Of a stretch of 64,000 bases of DNA, positions 44,673-53,502 are shown one piece after another. Numbering within the stretch: position 1 is the stretch's first letter; every line of letters starts with the position of its first letter. The notes below the pieces were generated by a model. That model worked only from the letters and a program-made list of their open reading frames with translations. It did not search any database and had not been told where the DNA came from. Source of the DNA: DASZQY01 sp036511595 (GTDB lineage Bacteria > Pseudomonadota > Alphaproteobacteria > Rhizobiales > Kaistiaceae); contig DATCBY010000058.1 of NCBI GenBank assembly GCA_036511595.1, positions 1 to 64,000 of the forward strand, in the 5' to 3' direction. A program made the translations under genes and the position numbers.

Positions 44673-47600
44673 ATGAGTCGGATTGCCAGCGGCGTGGGCT
44701 TCGTGCATTTGCGCGTCCATTCCGCCTTTTCCCTGCTGGAAGGTGCGCTGCCCATCCAACGGCTGGCGGAGCTTGCCGTCCACGACAGGATGCCGGCTCT
44801 CGGAATTGCCGACACCGGCAATCTGTTCGGCGCGCTCGAGTTCGCCGGAAAGATGGTCGAGAAGGGCATCCAGCCGATCATCGGATGCCAAGTAGCCCTC
44901 GACTTCGGCGACACCGACAGCGAGGGCCGCCCCGGCGCGCCACGTCAGCGTCAGCTAGCGGACGTAGTTCTGCTTGCCGCGACCGAAGCCGGGTACTGGA
45001 ACCTGGTCCGGCTCGTGTCGGACTCCTTCATGCGCACCGATCCCTCGGCGGGGGCGCACATCGCCATCGACGAACTCCGACAGCGCGGCGAGGGGCTGAT
45101 TGCGCTGACCGGCGGGCCCGGTGGGCCGATTGACCGTGCCTTGGCCGGCGGGCAGGCGGCGCTCGCCGCTTCACGGCTGGATGCGCTCCGCGAAATCTTT
45201 GACAGTCGCCTCTACGTCGAACTCCAGCGGCACGGAACCGCCGTCGAGGCGGCGGTGCTGCCGCTACTGGTGGAGCTCGCTTACGCTCGCGGTCTTCCGC
45301 TGGTCGCGACCAACGAGCCGTTCTTCCCGGCGCGCGACGACTACGAAGCTCATGACGCGCTGATAGCCATTGCCGAGGGCGCGGTAGTGAGCGACGACAA
45401 TCGGCGGCGGGTAACGGAAGAGCATTATTTCAAGACCCGCGCCGAAATGGCGGCTCTTTTCGCCGATCTTCCGGAAGCGATTGAAAATACAATAGAAATT
45501 TCCATGCGGTGCGCCTGGTGGCCACAGACGCGAAAGCCGATTCTGCCGCGCTTCGCGGAGACGACCGGCGATGCGGAGGCGGACGTTCGGGCAGAAGCGG
45601 AAATGCTGCGCGGCGAGGCGGAGGCCGGGCTCACCCGGCGCCTGGCGGCCCATGGGCTGGCGGCGGGGGTTAGCGAGGACGACTATCGCAAGCGGCTGGC
45701 CTACGAACTCAACGTCATCGAAGGCATGCAGTATCAGGGCTATTTCCTGATCGTTGCCGACTTTATCCAATGGGCGAAGAAGCAGGGCATTCCCGTCGGG
45801 CCGGGGCGCGGATCAGGCGCTGGCTCGGTAGTGGCGTGGTCGCTCACGATCACCGACCTCGATCCGCTCCGATTCAATCTCATCTTCGAGCGCTTCCTCA
45901 ATCCGGATCGCGTCTCGATGCCGGACTTTGACGTCGACTTCTGCCAGGACCGGCGCGACGAGGTGATCCGCTACGTCCAGGAAAAGTACGGCGCCGACCA
46001 GGTGGCGCAGATCATCACTTTCGGCACGCTGCAGGCCCGCGCCGTGCTACGCGACGTCGGCCGGGTGCTGCAGATGCCCTACGGCCAGGTTGACCGCCTC
46101 GCCAAGATGGTGCCGCAGAACCCGGCGAACCCGGTGACTCTCTCGAAAGCGATTGCCGACGAAGCGCAGCTGCAGACCGCCCGCGACGAGGACGAGCGCG
46201 TGCGCCGGCTGCTCGACATCGCGCAGAAGCTTGAGGGTCTCTACCGCCACGCCTCGACCCACGCCGCCGGCATCGTCATCGGCGACCGGCCGCTCGACCA
46301 GCTCGTGCCGCTCTATCGCGATCCGCGATCGGGCATGAAGGTCAGCCAGTTCAACATGAAGTGGGTTGAACAGGCGGGCCTTGTGAAGTTCGATTTCCTC
46401 GGCCTGAAGACGCTGACGGTGCTCGATCTGGCTGTTCGCCTGGTGAAGCGGCGCGGCATCGAGATCGACCTGTTGAAGATTCCGCTCGATGACGAGAAGA
46501 GCTTCCAGCCGTTGGCGCGCGGCGACACGGTCGGCGTGTTCCAGCTGGAATCGAGCGGCATGCGGCGCGCCGTCATCGACATGAAGCCGGACCGTTTCGA
46601 CGACCTGATCGCGCTGGTGGCGCTCTATCGCCCGGGCCCGATGGCGAACATCCCGACCTATTGCCTGCGCAAGCACGGCAAGGAGGAACCGGACTACATC
46701 CACCCGAAACTGGAGACGGTGCTGAAGGATACCTTCGGCGTCATCGTCTATCAGGAGCAGGTGATGCAGATCGCGCAGATCCTCGCCGGCTACTCGCTGG
46801 CGGAGGCCGATCTGCTGCGCCGCGCGATGGGCAAGAAGATCCGCGCCGAGATGGCGGCGCAGCGCGACCGCTTCATCTCCGGCGCCGTCGCCAACAACGT
46901 CGACCGCTATCAGGCGGAATCGATATTCGAGCTGCTGGCAAAATTCGCCGAGTACGGCTTCCCGAAAGGCCACGCGGCTGCTTACGCGCTGGTCGCCTAC
47001 CAGACCGCCTACATGAAGGCGAACTTCCCGGTCGAGTTCATGGCCGCTTCGCTGACGCTGGAGAATGGCAACACCGACAAAATCGCAGAATTCCGCCGCG
47101 AGGCGATCCGTCTCGGCATCCCGGTGCTGCCGCCGTCGGTCAATCGCTCCGGCGTGCAGTTCGATGTCGAGTTCGAGGACGGCAAGGGCCGCATCCTCTA
47201 CGCGCTGGCCGCGGTCAAAGGCGTCGGCCCGCAGGCGATCGAGCATCTGGTCGAGGCGCGCGCGGCAAAGCCGTTCAGCGATGTTGCCGATTTCGGCCGG
47301 CGCATCAACCCGAAGATCATCAACAAGCGCACGCTGGAAAGCCTGATTGCCGCCGGTGCGCTGGACGAACTCGAGCCGGACCGGGCGCGGCTGACGGCGG
47401 GCGTCGAACGAATCCTCGGCATGGCGAGCCGCATCCAGGAGAACGCCGCGGTCGGGCAAGGCGACATGTTCGGCGCGGTGCAGGAGCGGCAGCCGTTGCT
47501 GCTGCCGGCGGTCGATCCGTGGCTGGCCGCGGAAAAGCTGCAGCGGGAGCACGCGGCTGTCGGTTTCTATCTTTCGGCGCATCCGCTCGATGAATACCGC

Positions 47601-48140
47601 GTCGTGCTCGGCAAGATGCGCGTGCAGACATGGGCGGAGTTTTCGGCCGCGGTCCACAACGGCGCCTCGGCCGGGCGGCTTGCCGGGACTGTCACGGCGC
47701 GCCAAGAACGCCGCACTCGCACCGGCAACAAGATGGCGATCGTCCAGCTGTCTGACTCGACCGGCTCTTTCGAGGCCGTGATGTTCTCAGAGGAACTGGT
47801 GAAGTATCGCGATCTTCTCGAGCCGGGAAATTCCGTCGTCGTGCTGGTTGGCGCCGAGGACCGCCCGGAGGGCATCAATCTCCGTATCCAATCCGCGGAA
47901 TCTCTCGACAAGGTGATGGCGGGCCTGAAGCAGATCCGCGTCTTCGTGCGGGACGAGGCCCCGCTTGGCAGCGTGCAGAAGCAACTGGCGGGCAAAGGCG
48001 AGGGCGAAGTCAGTCTCGTGCTGCTGCTCGCCCAGGGTCGCGAAGTCGAGATGCGCCTGCCCGGCCGCTATTCGGTGACGCCGCAGATCGCCAGCGCGCT
48101 GCGTGGCGTGAAGGGCGTCGTCCAGGTCGAACTGGTGTGA
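44673..48140 (+). CDS. dnaE: DNA polymerase III subunit alpha
   Basis: The 1155-residue replicative polymerase. The PHP domain opens with FVHLRVHSAFSLLEGAL (residues about 9-25). The palm holds the catalytic aspartates in MPDFDVDFCQDRRDE (about 416-430), and HASTHAAGIVIGDRPLDQL and FPKGHAAAYALVAYQTAYMK follow. The C-terminal OB and clamp/tau-binding part starts near RLAGTVTARQERRTRTGNK. The ATG at 44673 has AGGAGG eight bases upstream; the open frame back to 44574 starts right after the SidA-like ORF. Length fits DnaE1 rather than the mutagenic DnaE2. Read-through from the SOS promoter is possible. Confidence 0.97.
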   Translation: MSRIASGVGFVHLRVHSAFSLLEGALPIQRLAELAVHDRMPALGIADTGNLFGALEFAGKMVEKGIQPIIGCQVALDFGDTDSEGRPGAPRQRQLADVVLLAATEAGYWNLVRLVSDSFMRTDPSAGAHIAIDELRQRGEGLIALTGGPGGPIDRALAGGQAALAASRLDALREIFDSRLYVELQRHGTAVEAAVLPLLVELAYARGLPLVATNEPFFPARDDYEAHDALIAIAEGAVVSDDNRRRVTEEHYFKTRAEMAALFADLPEAIENTIEISMRCAWWPQTRKPILPRFAETTGDAEADVRAEAEMLRGEAEAGLTRRLAAHGLAAGVSEDDYRKRLAYELNVIEGMQYQGYFLIVADFIQWAKKQGIPVGPGRGSGAGSVVAWSLTITDLDPLRFNLIFERFLNPDRVSMPDFDVDFCQDRRDEVIRYVQEKYGADQVAQIITFGTLQARAVLRDVGRVLQMPYGQVDRLAKMVPQNPANPVTLSKAIADEAQLQTARDEDERVRRLLDIAQKLEGLYRHASTHAAGIVIGDRPLDQLVPLYRDPRSGMKVSQFNMKWVEQAGLVKFDFLGLKTLTVLDLAVRLVKRRGIEIDLLKIPLDDEKSFQPLARGDTVGVFQLESSGMRRAVIDMKPDRFDDLIALVALYRPGPMANIPTYCLRKHGKEEPDYIHPKLETVLKDTFGVIVYQEQVMQIAQILAGYSLAEADLLRRAMGKKIRAEMAAQRDRFISGAVANNVDRYQAESIFELLAKFAEYGFPKGHAAAYALVAYQTAYMKANFPVEFMAASLTLENGNTDKIAEFRREAIRLGIPVLPPSVNRSGVQFDVEFEDGKGRILYALAAVKGVGPQAIEHLVEARAAKPFSDVADFGRRINPKIINKRTLESLIAAGALDELEPDRARLTAGVERILGMASRIQENAAVGQGDMFGAVQERQPLLLPAVDPWLAAEKLQREHAAVGFYLSAHPLDEYRVVLGKMRVQTWAEFSAAVHNGASAGRLAGTVTARQERRTRTGNKMAIVQLSDSTGSFEAVMFSEELVKYRDLLEPGNSVVVLVGAEDRPEGINLRIQSAESLDKVMAGLKQIRVFVRDEAPLGSVQKQLAGKGEGEVSLVLLLAQGREVEMRLPGRYSVTPQIASALRGVKGVVQVELV

Positions 48141-49018
48141 TCCGGGTTTTCGCCGGTATTGCGTTGGCGCTAGTTGCGACGCAAGCGCTCGCCGAGCCTT
48201 ATCGCCTCGCGCCGTACAAGGACGATCTGTTCAAATATCCGGTCGTGCTCGATAGCCGCGACAATGGCGACTACGTCGTCGTCGGCTATGACAAGGACCG
48301 TGACCTTTACCAGCGCGATGAGGTGGTCGAGCGGAAAGTTCGCTGGCAGTACGTCAGTTCGGTGCCGCACGCGACCAGCACGTACCAGGGCGCCACCGGC
48401 CCGCTGCAATTCGTCGGCGCGGGCAAGGTGGACGGCGGCGCGCAGGCGGTGGTGATCTACATCCACGGGCAGGGCGGCAATCGACTGCAGGGCGCCGACG
48501 ACGGGATGTTCGGCGGCAACTTCAACCGCATCATGAACCTGATGGCGCAGAACGACGGCGCTTACCTGTCGCCGGATTTCACCGACATCGGGCCGGCCGG
48601 CGCCGCCGACATCCGGGCGCTTGTGCTGGATCAGGCGAAGAAGTCTCCGGGTGCCGCGATCTTCATCGCCTGTGGTTCGCAGGGGGGCGCCATCTGCTGG
48701 GATCTCGCGGCGGATGCGCAGGCGCTGCCACATATCGCCGGGCTGCTATTGCTCGGCTCGAACCACGACGACGCTTTCCTGAAGTCGCCGACGGTGAAAC
48801 CCAAGGGCCGGCGGTTTCCCATTTATCTGGGCCACGGCACGCTTGACCCGATATTCGCCTGGCAGGACGAGGCTGCCTTCTACATTAAGCTCCGCAAGGT
48901 GGCGCCCGGCTATCCGATCAAGCTCGCGATATTCGACACCGGCGTTCACGGCACGCCGATCCGCATGACCGACTGGCGGCTGGTGCTTAACTGGATGCTG
49001 GAGGTGGACGGGCGGTAG
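48137..49018 (+). CDS. Exported alpha/beta-hydrolase-fold protein
   Basis: A 293-residue protein with a signal peptide (IRVFAGIALALVATQALA) and an alpha/beta-hydrolase-like core. VIYIHGQGGNR (about 107-117) resembles the oxyanion strand. ACGSQGG holds a nucleophile-type Ser181, and the Asp in GHGTLDPIF (about 236) and the His in DTGVHGTP (about 270) could complete the triad. It begins with a GTG that overlaps the dnaE stop (GTGA), so translation is probably coupled to dnaE, although nothing links its job to replication. The substrate is unknown. Confidence 0.8.
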   Translation: MIRVFAGIALALVATQALAEPYRLAPYKDDLFKYPVVLDSRDNGDYVVVGYDKDRDLYQRDEVVERKVRWQYVSSVPHATSTYQGATGPLQFVGAGKVDGGAQAVVIYIHGQGGNRLQGADDGMFGGNFNRIMNLMAQNDGAYLSPDFTDIGPAGAADIRALVLDQAKKSPGAAIFIACGSQGGAICWDLAADAQALPHIAGLLLLGSNHDDAFLKSPTVKPKGRRFPIYLGHGTLDPIFAWQDEAAFYIKLRKVAPGYPIKLAIFDTGVHGTPIRMTDWRLVLNWMLEVDGR

Positions 49019-49042
49019 ACGCGTGTAACCGGCCGTCCCGGC

Positions 49043-49071
49043 TTGCTTTCCCGGTACTCCCCCCGTATATA
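49043..49071 (+). promoter_or_regulatory. Promoter of the rpsB-tsf operon
   Basis: TTGCTT (49043-49048), a 17-base spacer and TATATA (49066-49071). It lies in the 179-base gap before rpsB and puts the mRNA start near 49078, just before the leader structure. Confidence 0.6.
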
Positions 49072-49086
49072 CCGCGCCATCTCACA

Positions 49087-49165
49087 CGCGGGATTTGGCT
49101 CAATCGCTGAGGCCTAGGCTGAAGCGAACGATCCTTCCGGTGCCCACAAGGGCTTCATTCCCGCG
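49087..49165 (+). promoter_or_regulatory. Possible structured leader of rpsB
   Basis: CGCGGGA (49087-49093) and TCCCGCG (49159-49165) can pair around 65 bases that hold a small hairpin GCCC-ACAA-GGGC (49142-49153) and a CTCA-ATCG-CTGAG element. rpsB leaders in other bacteria are bound by S2 for autoregulation; that this one works the same way is inference. Confidence 0.35.
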
Positions 49166-49197
49166 GCGGTCATAACCGGTCAAGGAGCACGGTAGTC

Positions 49198-50265
49198 ATG
49201 GCACTGCCCGATTTTTCTATGCGCCAGCTGTTGGAAGCCGGCGTGCACTTCGGTCACCAGAAGCATCGCTGGAACCCCAAGATGGCGCCGTTTCTCTACG
49301 GCGTCCGCAACAATATCCACATCATCGATCTCGCCCAGACCGTGCCGATGCTGCATCGCGCGCTGACAGCGGTGAGCGATGCGGTCGCCGGCGGCGGTCG
49401 CGTGCTTTTCGTCGGCACCAAGCGGCAGGCGGCGGAGCCGCTGACTGCGGCGGCGAAGCGCTCGGCGCAGTATTACGTCAATGCGCGCTGGCTGGGCGGC
49501 ATGCTCACCAACTGGAAGACCATTTCCAAGTCGATCGCGCGCCTGCGCGAGCTTGAGACGCTGCTCGGTGGCGACGCCCAGGGCCTCACCAAGAAGGAGC
49601 GGCTGACGCTCACCCGCGAGAAGGACAAGCTGGAGAAGGCGCTCGGCGGCATCAAGGACATGGGCGGCGTGCCCAATCTCCTCTTCGTGATCGACACCAA
49701 CAAGGAGAAGATCGCCATCGAGGAAGCTAACCGCCTGGGCATTCCGGTCGCGGCGATCATCGATTCCAATTGCGATCCCGACAACATCACCTACCCGATC
49801 CCCGGCAACGACGATGCGGGTCGCGCCATCACCCTCTACTGCGACCTGATCGCGAAGGCGGCTATCGACGGGATTGGCCGGGCCCAGGGCGAAGCAGGCG
49901 TCGACCTCGGCGCCAAGGAAGAAGTCCACGAGCCGGTTATCCTTGAAGTCACGACGCCTGATGCCGACATGTCGGTCGCCGAGGCGGTCGAGCCGCCGGC
50001 TGCACTTGATCGCTCGTCCAAGAAGCGTCCGGCTGCCGCTCCGCTCTTTACAGCGCCCACGGAGAAGGCGGACGACCTCAAGAAGATCGATGGAGTCGGC
50101 CCGGCGCTGGAGCGCAAGCTCAACGCCCTCGGCGTGACGCGTTACGACCAGATCGCCGCCTTTTCCGATGAGGAAATCGCCAAGGTCGATGACGCACTCA
50201 ACTACAAGGGCCGCGTTACCCGGGACGACTGGGCAGGCCAGGCGAAGGCGCTGGCGGCAGGCTGA
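49198..50265 (+). CDS. rpsB: Small ribosomal subunit protein uS2 with C-terminal HhH extension
   Basis: A 355-residue S2. The core (residues 1 to about 230) contains MRQLLEAGVHFGHQKHRWNPKM and the FVIDTNKEKIAIEEA and DAGRAITLYCDLIA signatures. E. coli S2 has 241 residues. The extra 115 or so form a flexible Ala/Pro/Glu linker and a helix-hairpin-helix-like module, KKIDGVGPALERKLNALGV, followed by RYDQIAAFSDEEI (about 294-355). Extensions of this kind are known on some alphaproteobacterial proteins. AAGGAG precedes the ATG. Confidence 0.97.
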   Translation: MALPDFSMRQLLEAGVHFGHQKHRWNPKMAPFLYGVRNNIHIIDLAQTVPMLHRALTAVSDAVAGGGRVLFVGTKRQAAEPLTAAAKRSAQYYVNARWLGGMLTNWKTISKSIARLRELETLLGGDAQGLTKKERLTLTREKDKLEKALGGIKDMGGVPNLLFVIDTNKEKIAIEEANRLGIPVAAIIDSNCDPDNITYPIPGNDDAGRAITLYCDLIAKAAIDGIGRAQGEAGVDLGAKEEVHEPVILEVTTPDADMSVAEAVEPPAALDRSSKKRPAAAPLFTAPTEKADDLKKIDGVGPALERKLNALGVTRYDQIAAFSDEEIAKVDDALNYKGRVTRDDWAGQAKALAAG

Positions 50266-50306
50266 GCCGCCGGCCCATTTCGGCCCGGACAACAAGGACA
50301 GAGACG

Positions 50307-51239
50307 ATGGCTGCGATCTCAGCGACGATGGTGAAGGAGCTGCGCGACAAGACCGGCGCCGGCATGATGGATTGCAAGGCGGCGTTGACCGAGACTGCAG
50401 GCGACGTCGAGGCGGCGATTGACTGGCTGCGGGCCAAGGGGCTGTCCAAGGCCGCGAAGAAGGCCGGACGCGTTGCGGCTGAAGGGCTGATCGCGGTGGC
50501 GACTTCAGGCAACCGGGCCATCATCGTCGAGGTCAATTCCGAAACCGACTTCGTCGCGCGCAATCCTGAATTCCAGGCGCTCGTCGCGGGCATCGCGCAG
50601 GCGGCGCTGACGACGGACGGAACCGTGCCGGCGATCCTCGCGGCGAAGATGTCCAACGGTGCCGTAGTCGAGGACGCCATCAAGTCCGCCGTCGGCACTA
50701 TCGGCGAGCACATGTCATTGCGGCGCGCGGCGTCCCTCTCGGTGAAGCATGGCGTGGTGGGAAGCTACGCCCATCTCCCGGTTGCTCCCGGCCTCGGCAA
50801 GATCGGCGTCATCGTCGGCCTGGAATCGAATGGCAATCCGGAGAACCTCGCGCAGATCGGCAAGCAGGTGGCGATGCATGTCGCCGCCGCCAATCCGCTC
50901 GCGGTGCGCGCCGAGGACATCGATCCGGAGATCGTCCAGCGCGAGCGCGCCATCTTCGCGGAGCAGGCACGGGAGTCGGGCAAGCCCGAGGCAATCATCG
51001 AGAAGATGGTCGAGGGCCGGGTGCGCAAATACTACGAGGAAGTTGTCCTCCTCTCCCAGGCGTTCGTAGTCGACACCGAGAACACGGTGGAGAAGGCGCT
51101 GAAGGCGGCGGAAGCCAATGTAGGCGGCCCGATCACGGTCACCAAATTTGTTTGCTTCCGGCTCGGCGAGGGCGTCGAAAAGGCGGAGACCGACTTCGCG
51201 GCAGAAGTGGCGATGGCGGCGGGGATCAAGCCCGCCTGA
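50307..51239 (+). CDS. tsf: Elongation factor Ts
   Basis: A 310-residue nucleotide exchange factor for EF-Tu. The N-terminal helix domain is VKELRDKTGAGMMDCKAAL, followed by the core EVNSETDFVARN and the Phe-containing EF-Tu contact. The C terminus has VLLSQAFV and ITVTKFVCFRLGEG. It is co-transcribed with rpsB, with a 41-base gap. Confidence 0.98.
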   Translation: MAAISATMVKELRDKTGAGMMDCKAALTETAGDVEAAIDWLRAKGLSKAAKKAGRVAAEGLIAVATSGNRAIIVEVNSETDFVARNPEFQALVAGIAQAALTTDGTVPAILAAKMSNGAVVEDAIKSAVGTIGEHMSLRRAASLSVKHGVVGSYAHLPVAPGLGKIGVIVGLESNGNPENLAQIGKQVAMHVAAANPLAVRAEDIDPEIVQRERAIFAEQARESGKPEAIIEKMVEGRVRKYYEEVVLLSQAFVVDTENTVEKALKAAEANVGGPITVTKFVCFRLGEGVEKAETDFAAEVAMAAGIKPA

Positions 51240-51339
51240 CCGATCCCTGTGCGGCCACGCCGCCAGTCTGGACGGCGTGTCGCCCTGCCGCGGGTAAAGT
51301 GATAGGCACGTCGCGGGCCACGAGGGACGAGTCGAGATC

Positions 51340-52056
51340 ATGACACCGCCGCTTCGCTACAAGAGGGTTCTCCTCAAGGTTTCGGGCGAAGCGCTTCTCG
51401 GCAGCCAGACGTTTGGCATAGACGACGCCGTTCTTACCCGCATCGCCGGTGAAATTGCCGAAGCCGCCAAACTAGGCGTCAAGATCGGCGTGGTCACGGG
51501 GGGCGGCAACATCTACCGCGGAATGAGCATCCAGAAGGCCGGCGGCAATCGCGTTGCCGGTGACCAGATGGGCATGCTGGCGACGGTGCTGAATTCCATC
51601 GCGCTGCAGCAGAAGCTGGGAGCGCTGGGGACGCCGACGCGCATCTTCTCGGCACTCGCCATGCCGTCCATCTGTGAAACCTTCAACCAGCGGAATGCCG
51701 AGGCGGCGTTCGAGTCCGGCGATGTGGTGCTTTTCGCGGCCGGCACCGGCAACCCGTTCGTGACAACCGATTCCGGCGCGGCGCTTCGCGCCGCCGAAAT
51801 GGGCTGTGACGCGCTTTTCAAGGGAACCCAGGTGGACGGCGTCTACACGGCCGATCCCAAGAAGGACAAGCACGCCACGCGCTACGAGACGCTGACCTAC
51901 GACGAGGTCGTCAAGCAAGGGCTTCAGGTCATGGACGTCGGAGCGGTGGCGCTCGCTCGCGACAACGGCATTCCGCTTGTCGTATTCTCAATCCTTGAAT
52001 CCGGCGCGTTCGTTGACATTCTCAAGGGTAAGGGTCGGGCAACCGTCGTTGCCTAG
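51340..52056 (+). CDS. pyrH: Uridylate kinase
   Basis: A 238-residue UMP kinase of the amino-acid-kinase family that makes UDP. YKRVLLKVSGEALLGSQTFG, VVTGGGNIYRG, the UMP-binding region DQMGMLATVLNSIALQ and GTGNPFVTTDSGAALRAAEM are visible. A 100-base gap separates it from tsf; the rpsB-tsf-pyrH-frr order is standard. Confidence 0.98.
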   Translation: MTPPLRYKRVLLKVSGEALLGSQTFGIDDAVLTRIAGEIAEAAKLGVKIGVVTGGGNIYRGMSIQKAGGNRVAGDQMGMLATVLNSIALQQKLGALGTPTRIFSALAMPSICETFNQRNAEAAFESGDVVLFAAGTGNPFVTTDSGAALRAAEMGCDALFKGTQVDGVYTADPKKDKHATRYETLTYDEVVKQGLQVMDVGAVALARDNGIPLVVFSILESGAFVDILKGKGRATVVA

Positions 52057-52150
52057 ACTTTCCGGCGCTCTTGCGTGGTTCGCCGGTTCGGGCCACGGAT
52101 GAGCCCGAATTGCGCCATACAAGTCCAAGCGAACGAGGTACAGGGAGACG

Positions 52151-52696
52151 ATGGACACAGCCGAACTCAAGCGCCGCATGCAGGGCGCCGTGGCGGCGCT
52201 GCGCACAGAGCTGACGGGGCTGCGTACGGGCCGCGCCTCGACCAGCCTGCTCGAGCCGATACGAGTAGAGGCATACGGCTCAACCATGACCCTCAACCAG
52301 GTAGCTTCGGTCAGCGTGCCGGAGCCGCGCATGCTGTCGGTTCAGGTCTGGGATCGTGCGCTGTTGAGCGCTGTCGACCGGGGCATCCGCGAAGCCAATC
52401 TCGGATTGAATCCGATCACTGACGGTACTTTGCTGCGCATTCCCATCCCGGACCTGACCGCCGACCGGCGCCAGGAACTCGTCAAGATCGCGCACAAGTA
52501 TGCCGAGGCCGCCCGTGTCGCCGTGCGTCATGTTCGCCGCGACGGGCATGACATCCTGAAGAAGGAAAAGGCCGGCGGGACGAGCGAGGACCAGCAGCGG
52601 CAGCTCACCGACCAGATTCAAAAAATGACGGATGAGACCATCGCGGAGGTCGACTCGATCCTCGCGACCAAAGAATCCGAGATCACCCAGGTCTGA
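52151..52696 (+). CDS. frr: Ribosome-recycling factor
   Basis: A 181-residue factor that splits post-termination ribosomes together with EF-G. It has the three-helix bundle start and LRTGRASTSLLEPIRVEAYG; the C-terminal helix contains RQQLTDQIQKMTDE-like residues (QRQLTDQIQKMTDE). The IPIPDLTADRRQELVKIAHK segment is characteristic. Confidence 0.97.
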   Translation: MDTAELKRRMQGAVAALRTELTGLRTGRASTSLLEPIRVEAYGSTMTLNQVASVSVPEPRMLSVQVWDRALLSAVDRGIREANLGLNPITDGTLLRIPIPDLTADRRQELVKIAHKYAEAARVAVRHVRRDGHDILKKEKAGGTSEDQQRQLTDQIQKMTDETIAEVDSILATKESEITQV

Positions 52697-52714
52697 GGCC
52701 GATCGGATACAGTC

Positions 52715-53470
52715 ATGTCTGTTCTTGCCGATCCTCATGCGACACCCGCGATGCCGGCCGGCGGAGCCTTGCCGCGTCATGTCGCCATCATCATGGACGG
52801 CAACGGTCGCTGGGCGAAAGCGCATGGCTTGCCGCGCGGCGAGGGCCACCGGCGCGGCGTCGATGCCGTCCGCCAAACGGTCAAGGCGGCGCTGGAACTC
52901 GGCGTCGAGCACCTGACGCTGTTCTCGTTTTCCTCGGAGAACTGGACGCGGCCGGTGGAGGAAGTCGATTTTCTCTTTGGTCTCTTCCGTCGCTACATCC
53001 GCCGCGACGTGGCCGATCTGGACGCCGCTGGTGTGCGCATCACGGTCATCGGCAAGCGCGCCGGCCTGCCTGCCGACATGCTCGCCCTGATCGAAGAGGC
53101 AGAAGCGACGACGGCCCGGAACCGAAAACTGAACCTGATCTTTGCTTTCAACTATGGCGGCCGGGACGAGATCGTGCGGGGCGTGCAGAAGCTGGCGGTC
53201 GATGCCGCGGAAGGCCGCCTCGATCCGGCCGCGCTTAACGAAGCAACGCTCGCCGGGTATCTCGATACTGCTGCCTTCCCGGACCCGGACCTCATCATCC
53301 GCACCAGCGGCGAACTCAGGCTGAGCAACTTTTTGCTTTGGCAATCGGCGTACAGCGAGCTTGTCTTTGCCCCGGTTTTCTGGCCGGATTTCGGCATAGA
53401 GCCGCTGCGGGCGGCAATCCAGGAATTCGGCAGTCGCACCCGGCGCTATGGCGGACGGGGCGGCAGTTGA
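52715..53470 (+). CDS. uppS: Undecaprenyl pyrophosphate synthase
   Basis: A 251-residue cis-prenyltransferase that makes the lipid carrier for peptidoglycan. HVAIIMDGNGRWAKAHGLPR holds the catalytic Asp, followed by RGEGHRRGVDAVR, LTLFSFSSENWTRP and FPDPDLIIRTSGELRLSNFLLWQ near the C terminus (this last motif is shown in part: RTSGELRLSNFLLW). cdsA follows almost at once. Confidence 0.97.
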   Translation: MSVLADPHATPAMPAGGALPRHVAIIMDGNGRWAKAHGLPRGEGHRRGVDAVRQTVKAALELGVEHLTLFSFSSENWTRPVEEVDFLFGLFRRYIRRDVADLDAAGVRITVIGKRAGLPADMLALIEEAEATTARNRKLNLIFAFNYGGRDEIVRGVQKLAVDAAEGRLDPAALNEATLAGYLDTAAFPDPDLIIRTSGELRLSNFLLWQSAYSELVFAPVFWPDFGIEPLRAAIQEFGSRTRRYGGRGGS

Positions 53471-53502
53471 GCGATGAGACCGCCGCGGCGGCGAATGTGC
53501 CG

